DNA of 64,000 nucleotides, from assembly GCA_946223355.1 (NCBI GenBank), contig CAMIPB010000001.1, positions 62,001 through 126,000 on the forward strand. Direction: 5' to 3'. This document shows, in pieces, positions 53,213 to 61,686 of the stretch. The notes beneath the pieces were generated by a model. It searched no databases. It saw nothing but the letters and a program-made list of their open reading frames with translations, and was not told where the DNA came from. Each line of letters opens with the position of its first letter. The stretch's first letter is position 1. Made by a program: the position numbers and the translations under genes. Origin of the DNA: an uncultured Corynebacterium sp. (GTDB lineage: Bacteria > Actinomycetota > Actinomycetes > Mycobacteriales > Mycobacteriaceae).

Positions 53213-56068
53213 ATGGAGTTCATCACCCGCCATCTCGGACCTGATTCTGGCGATCAAAAGACGATGCTGGACAAGGTAGGTTACTCTTCCTTGGATGCGC
53301 TGGTCGACGCCGCGATTCCACAGACCATCCGTTCTTCTGAGGCTCCAGTTTTGCCTCCGGCTTTGTCCGAAGAAGACGCGCAGGCTCGCCTCCGCGAGTA
53401 CGCAGATAAGAATGTCGTTCTCAAGTCTTTCTACGGCCAGGGTTTTTCTGACACCCTGACCCCTGCAGTCATTCGCCGTGGCCTTCTCGAGGACGCTGGC
53501 TGGTACACCGCGTACACCCCGTACCAGCCAGAAATCTCCCAGGGCCGCTTGGAGGCGCTGCTCAACTTCCAGACGATGATCCAGGACCTCACCGGCTTGC
53601 CTATCGCTAATGCCTCGCTTCTCGACGAAGCGTCTGCTGTTGCCGAAGCCGTCGGCCTTATGTCGCGCACTGTGAAGAAGGGCCGGAAGGTAGTTCTGGA
53701 TTCCCGTCTCCACCCACAGGTGTTGACTGTAGCGGCAGAGCGTGCCCGCGCGATTGACTTGGAAGTAGAAATCACCAATCTAACCGAAGGCCTGGTGGGC
53801 GAGGATATTGTAGGCGTCGTTGTGGCGTACACCGGTACTGAAGGAGATGTATTCGACTTCAGCTCTCTCGCTGAAGAAGTCCATGGTCGCGGTGCCCAGG
53901 TTGCAGTCACGGCTGATCCACTCTCGCTGCTTTTGCTCGAGGCTCCTGGCCAGTTGGGCGCTGACATCGTGGTCGGTTCCTCCCAGCGCTTCGGTGTTCC
54001 TATGTTCTTCGGCGGCCCTCACGCAGCGTTTATAGCTGTGACTGAGAAGCTCAAGCGCCAGATCCCTGGCCGTATCGTAGGTGTCTCCAAGGATGCGGAG
54101 GGCCGTCCTGCTTACCGTTTGGCTCTGCAGACTCGTGAGCAGCACATTCGTCGTGAGCGCGCTACGTCCAATATCTGTACCGCCCAGGCTTTGCTGGCTA
54201 ACGTTGCATCCATGTACGCGGTCTACCACGGCCCTGCTGGCCTGAAAGCAATTGCACAGCGCGTCCACGCACAGGCAGCTGCCTTCGCGCAAGCTGTTAA
54301 GGCTGCGGGCAAGGACCTCGTTGCTGATGAGTTCTTCGATACCGTCACGGTAGCGGGTGTGGATGCCAAGGCGATCGTCGAGAAGCTAGAAAAGGATGGC
54401 TACCTGGTTCGCGCAATCGGTGGGGACAAGGTGTCTGTGTCTTTCGGCGAGTCTGCTACCGCCGCGGATGTGGCAGCACTGGCTGCCGGCTTTGATGCAA
54501 ACATCACCGCTGATGAAGTAGTGGCACAGGACGCTACTGCCCTGCCAAAGGCGCTGGAGCGGAACTCCGAGGTGCTTACCCATGAGATCTTCAACAGCAT
54601 CCACTCTGAAACCCAGATGATGCGCTACCTACGCAAGCTCGCTGACCGTGACTTGGCGCTGGACCGCACCATGATTCCTTTGGGTTCGTGCACTATGAAG
54701 CTCAACCCAACTGCAGCGATGGAGCCAATCTCGTGGCCTGAATTCGCCGGAATTCACCCATACGCGCCGGAGCACACCACTGCTGGTTGGCGTGAGCTCG
54801 TCGAGGAAATCGAGGAGTGGTTGGCACAGCTGACCGGCTATGCGAAGGTCTCCATCCAACCAAATGCTGGTTCCCAGGGCGAGTTGGCTGGTTTGTTGGC
54901 TATCCGCCGTTACCACGTAGCCAACGGCGACAATGAGCGCGACGTCGTGCTCATTCCGGCTTCCGCTCACGGCACCAACGCAGCTTCTGCGACGTTGGCT
55001 AACCTTCGCGTGGCGGTTGTGGCCACTGCGAATGACGGCTCCATCGACATGGAAGATTTGGACGCCAAGATTGAAAAGCACGGCAACCACATCGCCGGCA
55101 TCATGATTACGTACCCTTCCACCCACGGCGTGTTTGACCCTGAGGTCCGCGACGTTTGCGACAAGGTTCATGCTGCAGGCGGCCAGGTCTACATCGATGG
55201 TGCGAACATGAACGCACTGACCGGCTTGGCTAAACCAGGCGAGTTCGGTGGTGACGTCTCCCACCTCAACCTGCACAAGACCTTCACCATTCCGCACGGT
55301 GGTGGCGGCCCAGGCATCGGCCCAGTTGCGGTGGCCGAGCACCTCATCCCATTCCTGCCAACGAACGCGGCGTCCGATGAATTGGATCCATCCACCCCTG
55401 CGCCAGTAGGCACCGGCGTTCCAATCACGAACACCAAGTATGGTTCCGCAGGCGTTTTGCCAATCTCTTGGGGCTACCTCGCCATGGTGGGCACCGAGGG
55501 CGTCACCGAGGCAACCAAGCACGCCATCCTGGGCGCTAACTACATCGCGCGCTCGCTGAATGACTCCTTCCCAGTTCTCTACACCGGCAATGAGGACCTG
55601 GTGGCGCACGAGTGCATCTTGGATCTGCGCGAGCTTACCGACGCCTCCGGGGTCACCGCTGCGGATGTCTGCAAGCGTCTGGTGGACTACGGCTTCCACG
55701 CCCCTACGTTGGCGTTCCCAGTTGCTGGCACGCTGATGGTGGAGCCAACCGAGTCTGAGGATTTGGGCGAGCTGGACCGCTTTATCGAGGCAATGCGCTC
55801 TATTCGCGCAGAGATCCAGGAAATCATCGACGGCAAGGTGGAATACGAAGCATCCGTTCTGCGCCACGCGCCGTTTACGTCTGAGTCTGTCACCCGTGAC
55901 AAGTGGGAGTACGCCTTTGGCCGTGAGCAGGCTGCCTACCCGGTTGCTTCCTTGCGCGGCAACAAGTACTTCCCACCAGTACGCCGTCTGGACGAAGCAT
56001 ACGGCGACCGCAACCTTGTCTGCTCCTGCCCACCGCCTGAGGCGTTTGAGCTTTCCGACGACGCCTAG
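53213..56068 (+). CDS. gcvP: Glycine dehydrogenase (decarboxylating), glycine cleavage P protein
   Basis: 951-residue PLP enzyme, full length for the fused (alpha plus beta) form. It decarboxylates glycine and passes the methylamine to the lipoyl arm of GcvH. It opens FITRHLGPDSGDQKTML. PLP-lysine block: HLNLHKTFTIPHGGGGPGIGP. Also typical are YTPYQPEISQGRLE, SNICTAQALLANV and NPTAAMEPISWPEF. AAAGGAG precedes the ATG. It heads gcvP-gcvT-gcvH. No glycine riboswitch could be recognised in the 150 bp upstream. Confidence 0.96.
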   Translation: MEFITRHLGPDSGDQKTMLDKVGYSSLDALVDAAIPQTIRSSEAPVLPPALSEEDAQARLREYADKNVVLKSFYGQGFSDTLTPAVIRRGLLEDAGWYTAYTPYQPEISQGRLEALLNFQTMIQDLTGLPIANASLLDEASAVAEAVGLMSRTVKKGRKVVLDSRLHPQVLTVAAERARAIDLEVEITNLTEGLVGEDIVGVVVAYTGTEGDVFDFSSLAEEVHGRGAQVAVTADPLSLLLLEAPGQLGADIVVGSSQRFGVPMFFGGPHAAFIAVTEKLKRQIPGRIVGVSKDAEGRPAYRLALQTREQHIRRERATSNICTAQALLANVASMYAVYHGPAGLKAIAQRVHAQAAAFAQAVKAAGKDLVADEFFDTVTVAGVDAKAIVEKLEKDGYLVRAIGGDKVSVSFGESATAADVAALAAGFDANITADEVVAQDATALPKALERNSEVLTHEIFNSIHSETQMMRYLRKLADRDLALDRTMIPLGSCTMKLNPTAAMEPISWPEFAGIHPYAPEHTTAGWRELVEEIEEWLAQLTGYAKVSIQPNAGSQGELAGLLAIRRYHVANGDNERDVVLIPASAHGTNAASATLANLRVAVVATANDGSIDMEDLDAKIEKHGNHIAGIMITYPSTHGVFDPEVRDVCDKVHAAGGQVYIDGANMNALTGLAKPGEFGGDVSHLNLHKTFTIPHGGGGPGIGPVAVAEHLIPFLPTNAASDELDPSTPAPVGTGVPITNTKYGSAGVLPISWGYLAMVGTEGVTEATKHAILGANYIARSLNDSFPVLYTGNEDLVAHECILDLRELTDASGVTAADVCKRLVDYGFHAPTLAFPVAGTLMVEPTESEDLGELDRFIEAMRSIRAEIQEIIDGKVEYEASVLRHAPFTSESVTRDKWEYAFGREQAAYPVASLRGNKYFPPVRRLDEAYGDRNLVCSCPPPEAFELSDDA

Positions 56069-56119
56069 CCACGCCCACCCGAGACGTCCCCGAGAAGTCC
56101 CGAAAAGAAAAGGATTGTT

Positions 56120-57241
56120 ATGTCTGACGCAACTGAGTTGAAGAACTCACCTCTACACGCTGAGCACGAAAAGCTGGGCGCGACTTTTACCGCATTCGGC
56201 CCATGGAACATGCCGCTGAAGTACGGCAACGAACTAGACGAGCACCGCGCTGTGCGTAACTCGGTTGGTTTGTTTGACTTGTCCCATATGGGCGAAATCT
56301 GGGTCAACGGTCCTGATGCGGCTAAGTTCTTGTCCTACTGCTTCATCTCAAACTTCGAACCGCTCAAGGTGGGCAAGGCAAAGTACTCCATGATTTGTGC
56401 CGAGGACGGCGGCATTATCGACGACCTCATCTCCTATCGCCTCAAAGAAGATAAGTTCCTGGTTGTCCCCAACGCAGGAAACGCGGAAGTTGTATGGGAA
56501 GAGCTGAACCAGCGCGCGGAAGGCTTTGACGTTGATCTCAACAACGAAAACGCCACCGTCGCTCTCATTGCAGTCCAGGGTCCTAAGGCCATGGAGGTTC
56601 TCGTCCCGCTGGTTAACGATGCCAAGCAGGAAGAAGTAGCGGAACTGCCCTACTACGCAGCAACCTCCGGCCAAGTGGCCAAGGAGCACGCGATCATCGC
56701 GCGCACCGGTTACACCGGCGAGGACGGCTTTGAGATTTACGTTTACAAAGACGTCGCAGCAGGCGTGTGGAATGAGCTGCTTAAGGCGGGTGCTGAGTAC
56801 GACATCTTGCCATGTGGCCTAGCCTCGCGTGATTCCCTGCGCCTGGAAGCTGGAATGCCGCTCTATGGCAACGAACTCTCGCGTGAGATCACCCCGGTTG
56901 AAGCGGGCATGACACCAGCTTTTGCCAAAAAGACCGCTGACTTCGTGGGTGCGGACGTCCTCCGCAAGCGCGCTGAAGAAGGACCACAGGTTGCCATCAC
57001 TGGTCTGACCTCCGATCAGCGCCGCGCGGCGCGCTCTGGCGCCGACGTATTCGTTGGTGAACAAAAGGTAGGCACGGTTACCTCTGGCCAGCCTTCCCCA
57101 ACTCTGGGTTACCCTGTTGCGCTCGCCCTCTTGGACACCTCCGCCAACTTGGAAGAAGGCACCGAGGTTGAGGTAGACATCCGCGGTAAGCGCTACCCGT
57201 TCAAAGTAACCAAGACTCCGTTCTACAAGCGCGAAAAGTAA
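56120..57241 (+). CDS. gcvT: Aminomethyltransferase, glycine cleavage T protein
   Basis: 373 residues. It transfers the methylene group from aminomethylated GcvH to tetrahydrofolate, releasing ammonia. Family blocks: LGATFTAFGPWNMPLKY, GLFDLSHMGEI, RTGYTGEDGFEIY, GLASRDSLRLEAGMPLYGNEL and the C-terminal GTVTSGQPSPTLGYPVALALL. AAAGGA lies 6 bp before the ATG. It follows gcvP by 51 bp. Confidence 0.96.
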   Translation: MSDATELKNSPLHAEHEKLGATFTAFGPWNMPLKYGNELDEHRAVRNSVGLFDLSHMGEIWVNGPDAAKFLSYCFISNFEPLKVGKAKYSMICAEDGGIIDDLISYRLKEDKFLVVPNAGNAEVVWEELNQRAEGFDVDLNNENATVALIAVQGPKAMEVLVPLVNDAKQEEVAELPYYAATSGQVAKEHAIIARTGYTGEDGFEIYVYKDVAAGVWNELLKAGAEYDILPCGLASRDSLRLEAGMPLYGNELSREITPVEAGMTPAFAKKTADFVGADVLRKRAEEGPQVAITGLTSDQRRAARSGADVFVGEQKVGTVTSGQPSPTLGYPVALALLDTSANLEEGTEVEVDIRGKRYPFKVTKTPFYKREK

Positions 57242-57253
57242 ACTACTCCTAAA

Positions 57254-57299
57254 AGCGCACGCTCTACCCCTAAAAAGTGCACGCGTTGCCGCGTGCGCT
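57254..57299 (+). promoter_or_regulatory. Mutually exclusive hairpins in the gcvT-gcvH spacer
   Basis: AGCGCACGC (57254-57262) can pair with GCGTGCGCT (57291-57299). GCACGCG (57279-57285) can pair with CGCGTGC (57290-57296) around a TTGC loop. Both use the same 3' strand, so only one can form. No T tract follows. It could set the gcvH-to-gcvT mRNA ratio or protect a processed end. Confidence 0.35.
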
Positions 57300-57345
57300 G
57301 CTAGTGTGTGAATCATCGACGTTCTACGAAAGGATCTCTTCCGTC

Positions 57346-57738
57346 ATGTCTAACTTGCCTCAAAATTTCACCTACTCCGAGGACCACGAGTGGATCAACG
57401 CATCTGCTGACAACATCGTGGGCCAGACCGTGCGCATCGGCATCACCTCCGTTGCGGCTGACCGTCTTGGCGAGGTTGTCTTTGCTGAACTGCCTGCTGT
57501 TGGCGATACCATCACCGCTGGTGAGACCTGTGGTGAAGTAGAATCCACCAAGTCTGTTTCTGACCTCTACTCCCCAGTAACCGGCACTGTCACCGCTGTG
57601 AACGAAGACGTTCACGATGACTACTCCGTAATCAACAACGATCCGTTCGAGGCCGGTTGGTTGTTCGAGGTTGAGGTCTCCGAGGTTGGAGAGCTCATGT
57701 CCGCAGACGAGTACGCGAAAGCAAACGGCGTAGCTTAA
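57346..57738 (+). CDS. gcvH: Glycine cleavage system H protein
   Basis: 130 residues from MSNLPQNFTYSEDHEWI. The lipoyl-lysine site is in GEVESTKSVSDLYSPVTG. The carrier shuttles the aminomethyl group between P, T and L proteins. The ATG has GAAAGGA about 13 bp upstream. The longer frame starting at 57277 includes the intergenic hairpin and is rejected. A terminator follows. No L protein (lpd) gene is in the window, as expected because it is shared with PDH. Confidence 0.96.
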   Translation: MSNLPQNFTYSEDHEWINASADNIVGQTVRIGITSVAADRLGEVVFAELPAVGDTITAGETCGEVESTKSVSDLYSPVTGTVTAVNEDVHDDYSVINNDPFEAGWLFEVEVSEVGELMSADEYAKANGVA

Positions 57739-57776
57739 TTCCAAAGCACTGCCCCTTCTGCCGGCAATGCCTCTAT

Positions 57777-57808
57777 AGAAGGCCATCAAATACGGTGGCC
57801 TTCTTTTT
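57777..57808 (+). terminator. Intrinsic terminator of gcvPTH
   Basis: Arms AGAAGGCCA (57777-57785) and TGGCCTTCT (57796-57804) followed by TTTT. It lies 38 bp after the gcvH stop and immediately before the lipB promoter. Confidence 0.85.
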
Positions 57809-57824
57809 GTATGTCGGGTGCCTT

Positions 57825-57830
57825 CTACAA
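57825..57830 (+). promoter_or_regulatory. Putative leaderless lipB promoter (-10 TACAAT)
   Basis: TACAAT ends 8 bp before the lipB ATG at 57839, and no Shine-Dalgarno sequence precedes the ATG. The preceding terminator isolates lipB from gcvH. Confidence 0.45.
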
Positions 57831-57838
57831 TGGTTCCT

Positions 57839-58639
57839 ATGACTGCTCCTCGCGATCCTTTTTTCCCCGCGGATAAATCCATCCGTGCTTCCGCAGACGC
57901 CGTTGACGTTCGACACCTCGGGAGGGTCGACTACGAAGATGCTTGGGAGCTTCAGGCCGAGCTTGCCAAGCAGCGCGCAACCGGCGAGATTGGTGACACT
58001 ATCTTGGTGCTCGAGCACCCCAGCGTGTATACCGCAGGCAAACGCACTCAACCAGACGATCGCCCGACTAACGGCCAACCTGTCGTGGACGTTGACCGAG
58101 GTGGGCGCATTACTTGGCACGGCGAAGGCCAGCTGGTGGTGTATCCGATTATAAAGCTGGCAGAGCCAGTGGACGTCGTGGACTACGTACGCCGGATCGA
58201 GGAAGCTGCCATCCAAACCGTCCGCATGATGGGAGTTACTACTGCCGGGCGTATCGACGGCCGCTCAGGCGTCTGGGTGCCGGAGACTACCAAGGCTGCG
58301 GATGAGGCGGCGTCGGAACGCGATCGCAAAATCGCTGCTATCGGCATTCGTATCACCCGTGGGGTGACTATGCACGGTATCGCTTTGAACTGCAACAACA
58401 CCTTGAAGTTCTACGAACACATCGTGGCCTGTGGAATTGATGATGCAGATGTCACCACTCTCGCGCTCGAGCTGGGCCGGGACGTCACCGTCGAGGAGGC
58501 GGCCACGCCATTTTTAACCGCGCTGGATGATGCCTTAAGTGGACGCATGGTAGTCGCAGATCACACCTTCGGATCCGCACCTGACCCCACAAAAGTGGCT
58601 AACCAGAAACGCAGACAGCAGGCACAGACGGAAAAATAA
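57839..58639 (+). CDS. lipB: Octanoyl-[acyl carrier protein]:protein octanoyltransferase LipB
   Basis: 266 residues from MTAPRDPFF. It moves octanoate from ACP to the lipoyl domains of E2 and GcvH. Signatures: ILVLEHPSVYTAGKRTQPDD, RGGRITWHGEGQLVVYPI, KIAAIGIRITRGVTMHGIALN (catalytic Lys) and FEHIVACGI-type CGI containing the catalytic Cys. Two acceptor proteins are encoded just upstream and lipoate synthase just downstream. Confidence 0.96.
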   Translation: MTAPRDPFFPADKSIRASADAVDVRHLGRVDYEDAWELQAELAKQRATGEIGDTILVLEHPSVYTAGKRTQPDDRPTNGQPVVDVDRGGRITWHGEGQLVVYPIIKLAEPVDVVDYVRRIEEAAIQTVRMMGVTTAGRIDGRSGVWVPETTKAADEAASERDRKIAAIGIRITRGVTMHGIALNCNNTLKFYEHIVACGIDDADVTTLALELGRDVTVEEAATPFLTALDDALSGRMVVADHTFGSAPDPTKVANQKRRQQAQTEK

Positions 58640-58740
58640 GCAACCAGGCCGCCTGGAAATAACAGGCGCTCTGATAGCGTTGCATTTAACGTCGCAAAAA
58701 ATCGTTTTTAATCCTCAATGCGAAAAGGCAGGACAACAAA

Positions 58741-59784
58741 GTGACTGTAGCTCCCGAGGGACGCAAGCTGCTCCGCGTAGAAAAGCGCAACGCAGAAACC
58801 CCCATCGAGTCCAAACCCCGGTGGATTCGTAACCAGGTCAAGACTGGCCCTGAGTACGAAGACATGAAAGACAAGGTTAAGAGCGCAGGACTGCACACCG
58901 TATGCCAGGAAGCTGGCTGCCCAAATATCCATGAGTGCTGGGAGTCCCGCGAGGCGACCTTCCTCATCGGCGGTGACACCTGTACTCGCCGCTGCGATTT
59001 CTGCGATATTAAGACCGGCAAACCAGGGCTTTTGGACCGCGACGAGCCCCGTCGAGTAGCAGAAGAGATCCGGGAAATGGACCTGAACTACTCCACCATT
59101 ACCGGTGTGACCCGTGATGATCTCCCGGATGAAGGCGCGTGGCTGTATGCGGAAATCGTGCGCAAAATCCACGAGCTCAACCCACACACCGGCGTTGAGA
59201 ACCTGACCCCTGATTTCTCCGGCAAGCCTGACTTGTTGCAGGAAGTCTTCGAGGCCCGTCCTGAGGTTTTTGCCCACAACCTGGAGACGGTTCCGCGCAT
59301 CTTCAAGCGCATCCGCCCCGCTTTCCGCTATGAACGCTCACTGGACGTTTTGCGCCAGGCACATGACTTTGGTCTTATCACCAAGTCCAACCTCATTCTC
59401 GGTATGGGCGAAACCCGCGACGAGGTTATCGAAGCGTTGAAGGACTTGCGCTCTGCGGGAACTGACATCATTACGATCACCCAGTACCTACGCCCTGGCC
59501 CGCGCTTCCACCCAATTGACCGCTGGGTACGCCCAGAAGAGTTCATTGAGTACGCGGATATCGCTAAGGAACTCGGCTTCGGTGGCGTTATGTCCGGCCC
59601 TCTCGTCCGCTCCTCCTACCGCGCTGGCCGCCTGTACACGCAGGCTATGGAAGCTCGCGGCTTCGAGATTCCCGAGCACCTTTCCCACTTGAAGGAAACC
59701 TCCAAGGGCGCTACTGCCCAGGAAGCTTCCACGCTTTTGGAAAAGTATGGACCTTCCGAAGAGACTCCGGTTACGTTTAGGTAA
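58741..59784 (+). CDS. lipA: Lipoate synthase LipA
   Basis: 347-residue radical-SAM enzyme that inserts two sulfurs into protein-bound octanoate. The auxiliary cluster cysteines are in VCQEAGCPNIHECW, the radical-SAM triad in CTRRCDFCDI, and the C-terminal RSSYRAG serine block is present. GTG start with AAGGCAGG upstream. Length and motif order are normal. Confidence 0.97.
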   Translation: MTVAPEGRKLLRVEKRNAETPIESKPRWIRNQVKTGPEYEDMKDKVKSAGLHTVCQEAGCPNIHECWESREATFLIGGDTCTRRCDFCDIKTGKPGLLDRDEPRRVAEEIREMDLNYSTITGVTRDDLPDEGAWLYAEIVRKIHELNPHTGVENLTPDFSGKPDLLQEVFEARPEVFAHNLETVPRIFKRIRPAFRYERSLDVLRQAHDFGLITKSNLILGMGETRDEVIEALKDLRSAGTDIITITQYLRPGPRFHPIDRWVRPEEFIEYADIAKELGFGGVMSGPLVRSSYRAGRLYTQAMEARGFEIPEHLSHLKETSKGATAQEASTLLEKYGPSEETPVTFR

Positions 59785-59870
59785 ACAAAACCGAACTGAG
59801 TATCTTCTTCACGGTGTGTGAATAATGGAGAGTAGGCAACGGGCTGTGCAGCCAAAGACAGGGTATAACC

Positions 59871-59984
59871 GCACTGACTAGCCAACCACTTTCATCAGCT
59901 GCTACATCAGTAAGATGCTTTCTCCCTTTCTCTAAGTGATGTTGGTTTCAGTTATTGGTTAGTTAGTTGTTGGCTGGTCAGTGC
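59871..59984. repeat. 16-bp inverted repeat upstream of the DUF4191 gene
   Basis: GCACTGACTAGCCAAC (59871-59886) and GTTGGCTGGTCAGTGC (59969-59984) are complementary except at one position, 82 bp apart. They lie in the 255-bp lipA-DUF4191 spacer, upstream of the presumed leaderless promoter (TAGGAT at 60027-60032). Confidence 0.7.
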
Positions 59985-60039
59985 CAGTCATGCAAGCCCC
60001 GGTTACTACTTAAGACGATTGCACACTAGGATATAGGCC

Positions 60040-60852
60040 ATGGCCAAGCAGCAGAAAGTAGACAAAGCAGCGATTAAGGCTGCCAAGAAGCAGGAGCGCG
60101 CCGCAAAGCGCGCTAAGGGCAAGCAGACCCGCTCTCAAATGTGGCAGGCATTCAACTTGCAGCGTAAGCAGGATAAAGCACTTATCCCGCTCATGTTGTT
60201 AGCAGTGCTCGGCCTCGGACTGGTCTTCTTCCTTATCGGCCTCATCTGGAATATCCAGTGGGCTTTGTTGCCTGTGGGCCTTATGCTCGGTGTGCTGCTC
60301 GCGATGTTTATTTTCACTCGTCGTCTAGAGCGCGACATGTATAAGCGTGTCGAAGATCAGCCGGGCGCGGCGGGCTGGGCGCTAGAAAACATGCGCAACA
60401 CCATCGGCGTGGTCTGGGTGACCAAGGCTGGCGCAGCTGCTACCCGTCAGCAAGATCTCGTACACCGCGTTATTGGTAACCCAGGTGTCATCTTGGTTGG
60501 TGAAGGTAACCGCAAGCGTCTTGGCCCAACCATGGGTCAGATGAAAAAGCGCATCGACAAGATTGCCGGTGGCGTTCCTATCTACGAAGTATTCGTTGGC
60601 ACAGCAGAAGAAGCCAAGGAGCACGACGACGTCGTCCCGATTTCCAAGCTACAGCGCCACATCATGAAGTTCCCTCGCAACTTCAGCAAGGACGAAACTT
60701 ACGAGATTGTCCGCAAAATTGAAGCAATGGACAACCTTCCTGGTGCCGGTGGCGCACCCGGTATGCCTAAGGGCCCAATTCCAAAGCAGGCTCAGAACAT
60801 GGCGGGCATGAACCGCCGCATGCGCCGTATGGCTGACCGCAAGAAGAAATAG
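60040..60852 (+). CDS. DUF4191 integral membrane protein
   Basis: 270 residues. A very basic N-terminus (KQQKVDKAAIKAAKKQERAAKRAKGKQTR) precedes two adjacent membrane segments (about 50-95: LMLLAVLGLGLVFFLIGLIW and ALLPVGLMLGVLLAMFIF). A soluble C-terminal region with VILVGEGNRKRLGPTMGQMKKRI follows, ending in MNRRMRRMADRKKK. This is the actinobacterial DUF4191 family, regularly next to lipA. Function unknown. No ribosome site; TAGGAT ends 7 bp before the ATG, so probably leaderless. Confidence 0.85.
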   Translation: MAKQQKVDKAAIKAAKKQERAAKRAKGKQTRSQMWQAFNLQRKQDKALIPLMLLAVLGLGLVFFLIGLIWNIQWALLPVGLMLGVLLAMFIFTRRLERDMYKRVEDQPGAAGWALENMRNTIGVVWVTKAGAAATRQQDLVHRVIGNPGVILVGEGNRKRLGPTMGQMKKRIDKIAGGVPIYEVFVGTAEEAKEHDDVVPISKLQRHIMKFPRNFSKDETYEIVRKIEAMDNLPGAGGAPGMPKGPIPKQAQNMAGMNRRMRRMADRKKK

Positions 60853-60873
60853 CCTGCGGGCTGCTACAGTTTC

Positions 60874-60964
60874 TTAACCTCTGATCGTTTGCCCCAAAAT
60901 CCGCCGTTTTCGGCCATTTTTGGAGCCTTAAGTTCTGATTCAGAACTCCACGATCAGAGGTTAA
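60874..60964. repeat. 91-bp palindromic element with nested hairpins
   Basis: Perfect 15-bp terminal arms TTAACCTCTGATCGT (60874-60888) and ACGATCAGAGGTTAA (60950-60964) enclose two further hairpins. One is 60894-60923 (CCAAAA/TTTTGG plus GCCG/CGGC with a TTTT loop). The other is 60931-60947 (AGTTCTGA/TCAGAACT). Together they would fold as a three-way junction. It lies between the converging DUF4191 and RDD genes. Confidence 0.85.
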
Positions 60965-60983
60965 AGTGATGCTTGGGCGCGCG

Positions 60984-61457
60984 CTAGCTGTATATAACCG
61001 CCGTGCCGGTCGCTCGGTCGTGGATACCGCGTCCATCCGAGTCAACCATCGCGGCAGGGAATAAAAAGCCGGTCAAGATGGTCCGCACAGCTGCGCGCCA
61101 CAGTCCCACGCGCTCGCCGGGTACATCGATGCGGGCAACGCCCATTCCCAGCAAAGCCATGCCTGGTGTACGGGCAAACAGCCAGCCGGAGATAATGCCC
61201 AGCACGACCCAAATGATGTACGTCGCAGTGTAGACGTCGCCAAGCGCAGCAGTTTGGCTGACGATGATGGCAGCTATACCCGCTGAAGAAACCCAGTCAA
61301 CAAGCACGGCCAAGGCACGTTTGCCCACACTCACCAATGCGCCGGAACCGGACTTGGGCAGCCCAAGTTTCTCGCCCGGCCATTTACCCGGGGTTTCGTC
61401 ATCGTATTCGCCCGGGATCGCCGGGCCATCGAGCCAGGTGCGCTTGTCTTGTGCCAT
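60984..61457 (-). CDS. RDD-family membrane protein
   Basis: 157 residues. The RDD domain starts with KRALAVLVDWVSSAGIAAIIV, has a second helix (ATYIIWVVLGIISGWLFA) and the typical AAVRTILTGFLFPAAMVDSDGRGIHDRATGTAVIY ending. Helical membrane protein of unknown function. It is convergent with DUF4191 and divergent from glnA. RDD genes adjoin glnA in many actinobacteria. Confidence 0.85.
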   Translation of the reverse strand: MAQDKRTWLDGPAIPGEYDDETPGKWPGEKLGLPKSGSGALVSVGKRALAVLVDWVSSAGIAAIIVSQTAALGDVYTATYIIWVVLGIISGWLFARTPGMALLGMGVARIDVPGERVGLWRAAVRTILTGFLFPAAMVDSDGRGIHDRATGTAVIYS

Positions 61458-61532
61458 GTCTGTCTAATCTAGTTCGCCACACGTCAGTTGGGAAACTGGC
61501 CAGCATTTCCTGCCGCGTAGATGAGCGTTGCT

Positions 61533-61564
61533 AAAATAAAGCATCGCCAAAATAAAGCATCGCC
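61533..61564 (+). repeat. Tandem 16-bp repeat in the glnA upstream region
   Basis: Two perfect, directly adjacent copies of AAAATAAAGCATCGCC (61533-61548, 61549-61564), with a partial third (CATAAGCATTGGCGC) after. It lies 120-150 bp before the glnA start, a plausible position for regulator binding. No AmtR-type palindrome was recognised. Confidence 0.75.
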
Positions 61565-61686
61565 GCAACCATAAGCATTGGCGCAACTGAGAAAAATTAA
61601 GCGTAGTTAAACACGTAAAAAGCCAGACCTTGTAGGCTAGGAAGGGTAAAACCAACTGGTCGTACATTAATGAGGAGAATAATCCC

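Noticed and set aside
54629..55867. 412-codon minus-strand open frame opposite gcvP
   Set aside because: Full overlap with conserved gcvP catalytic region; composition is a mirror of high-GC codon usage, no recognizable domain.
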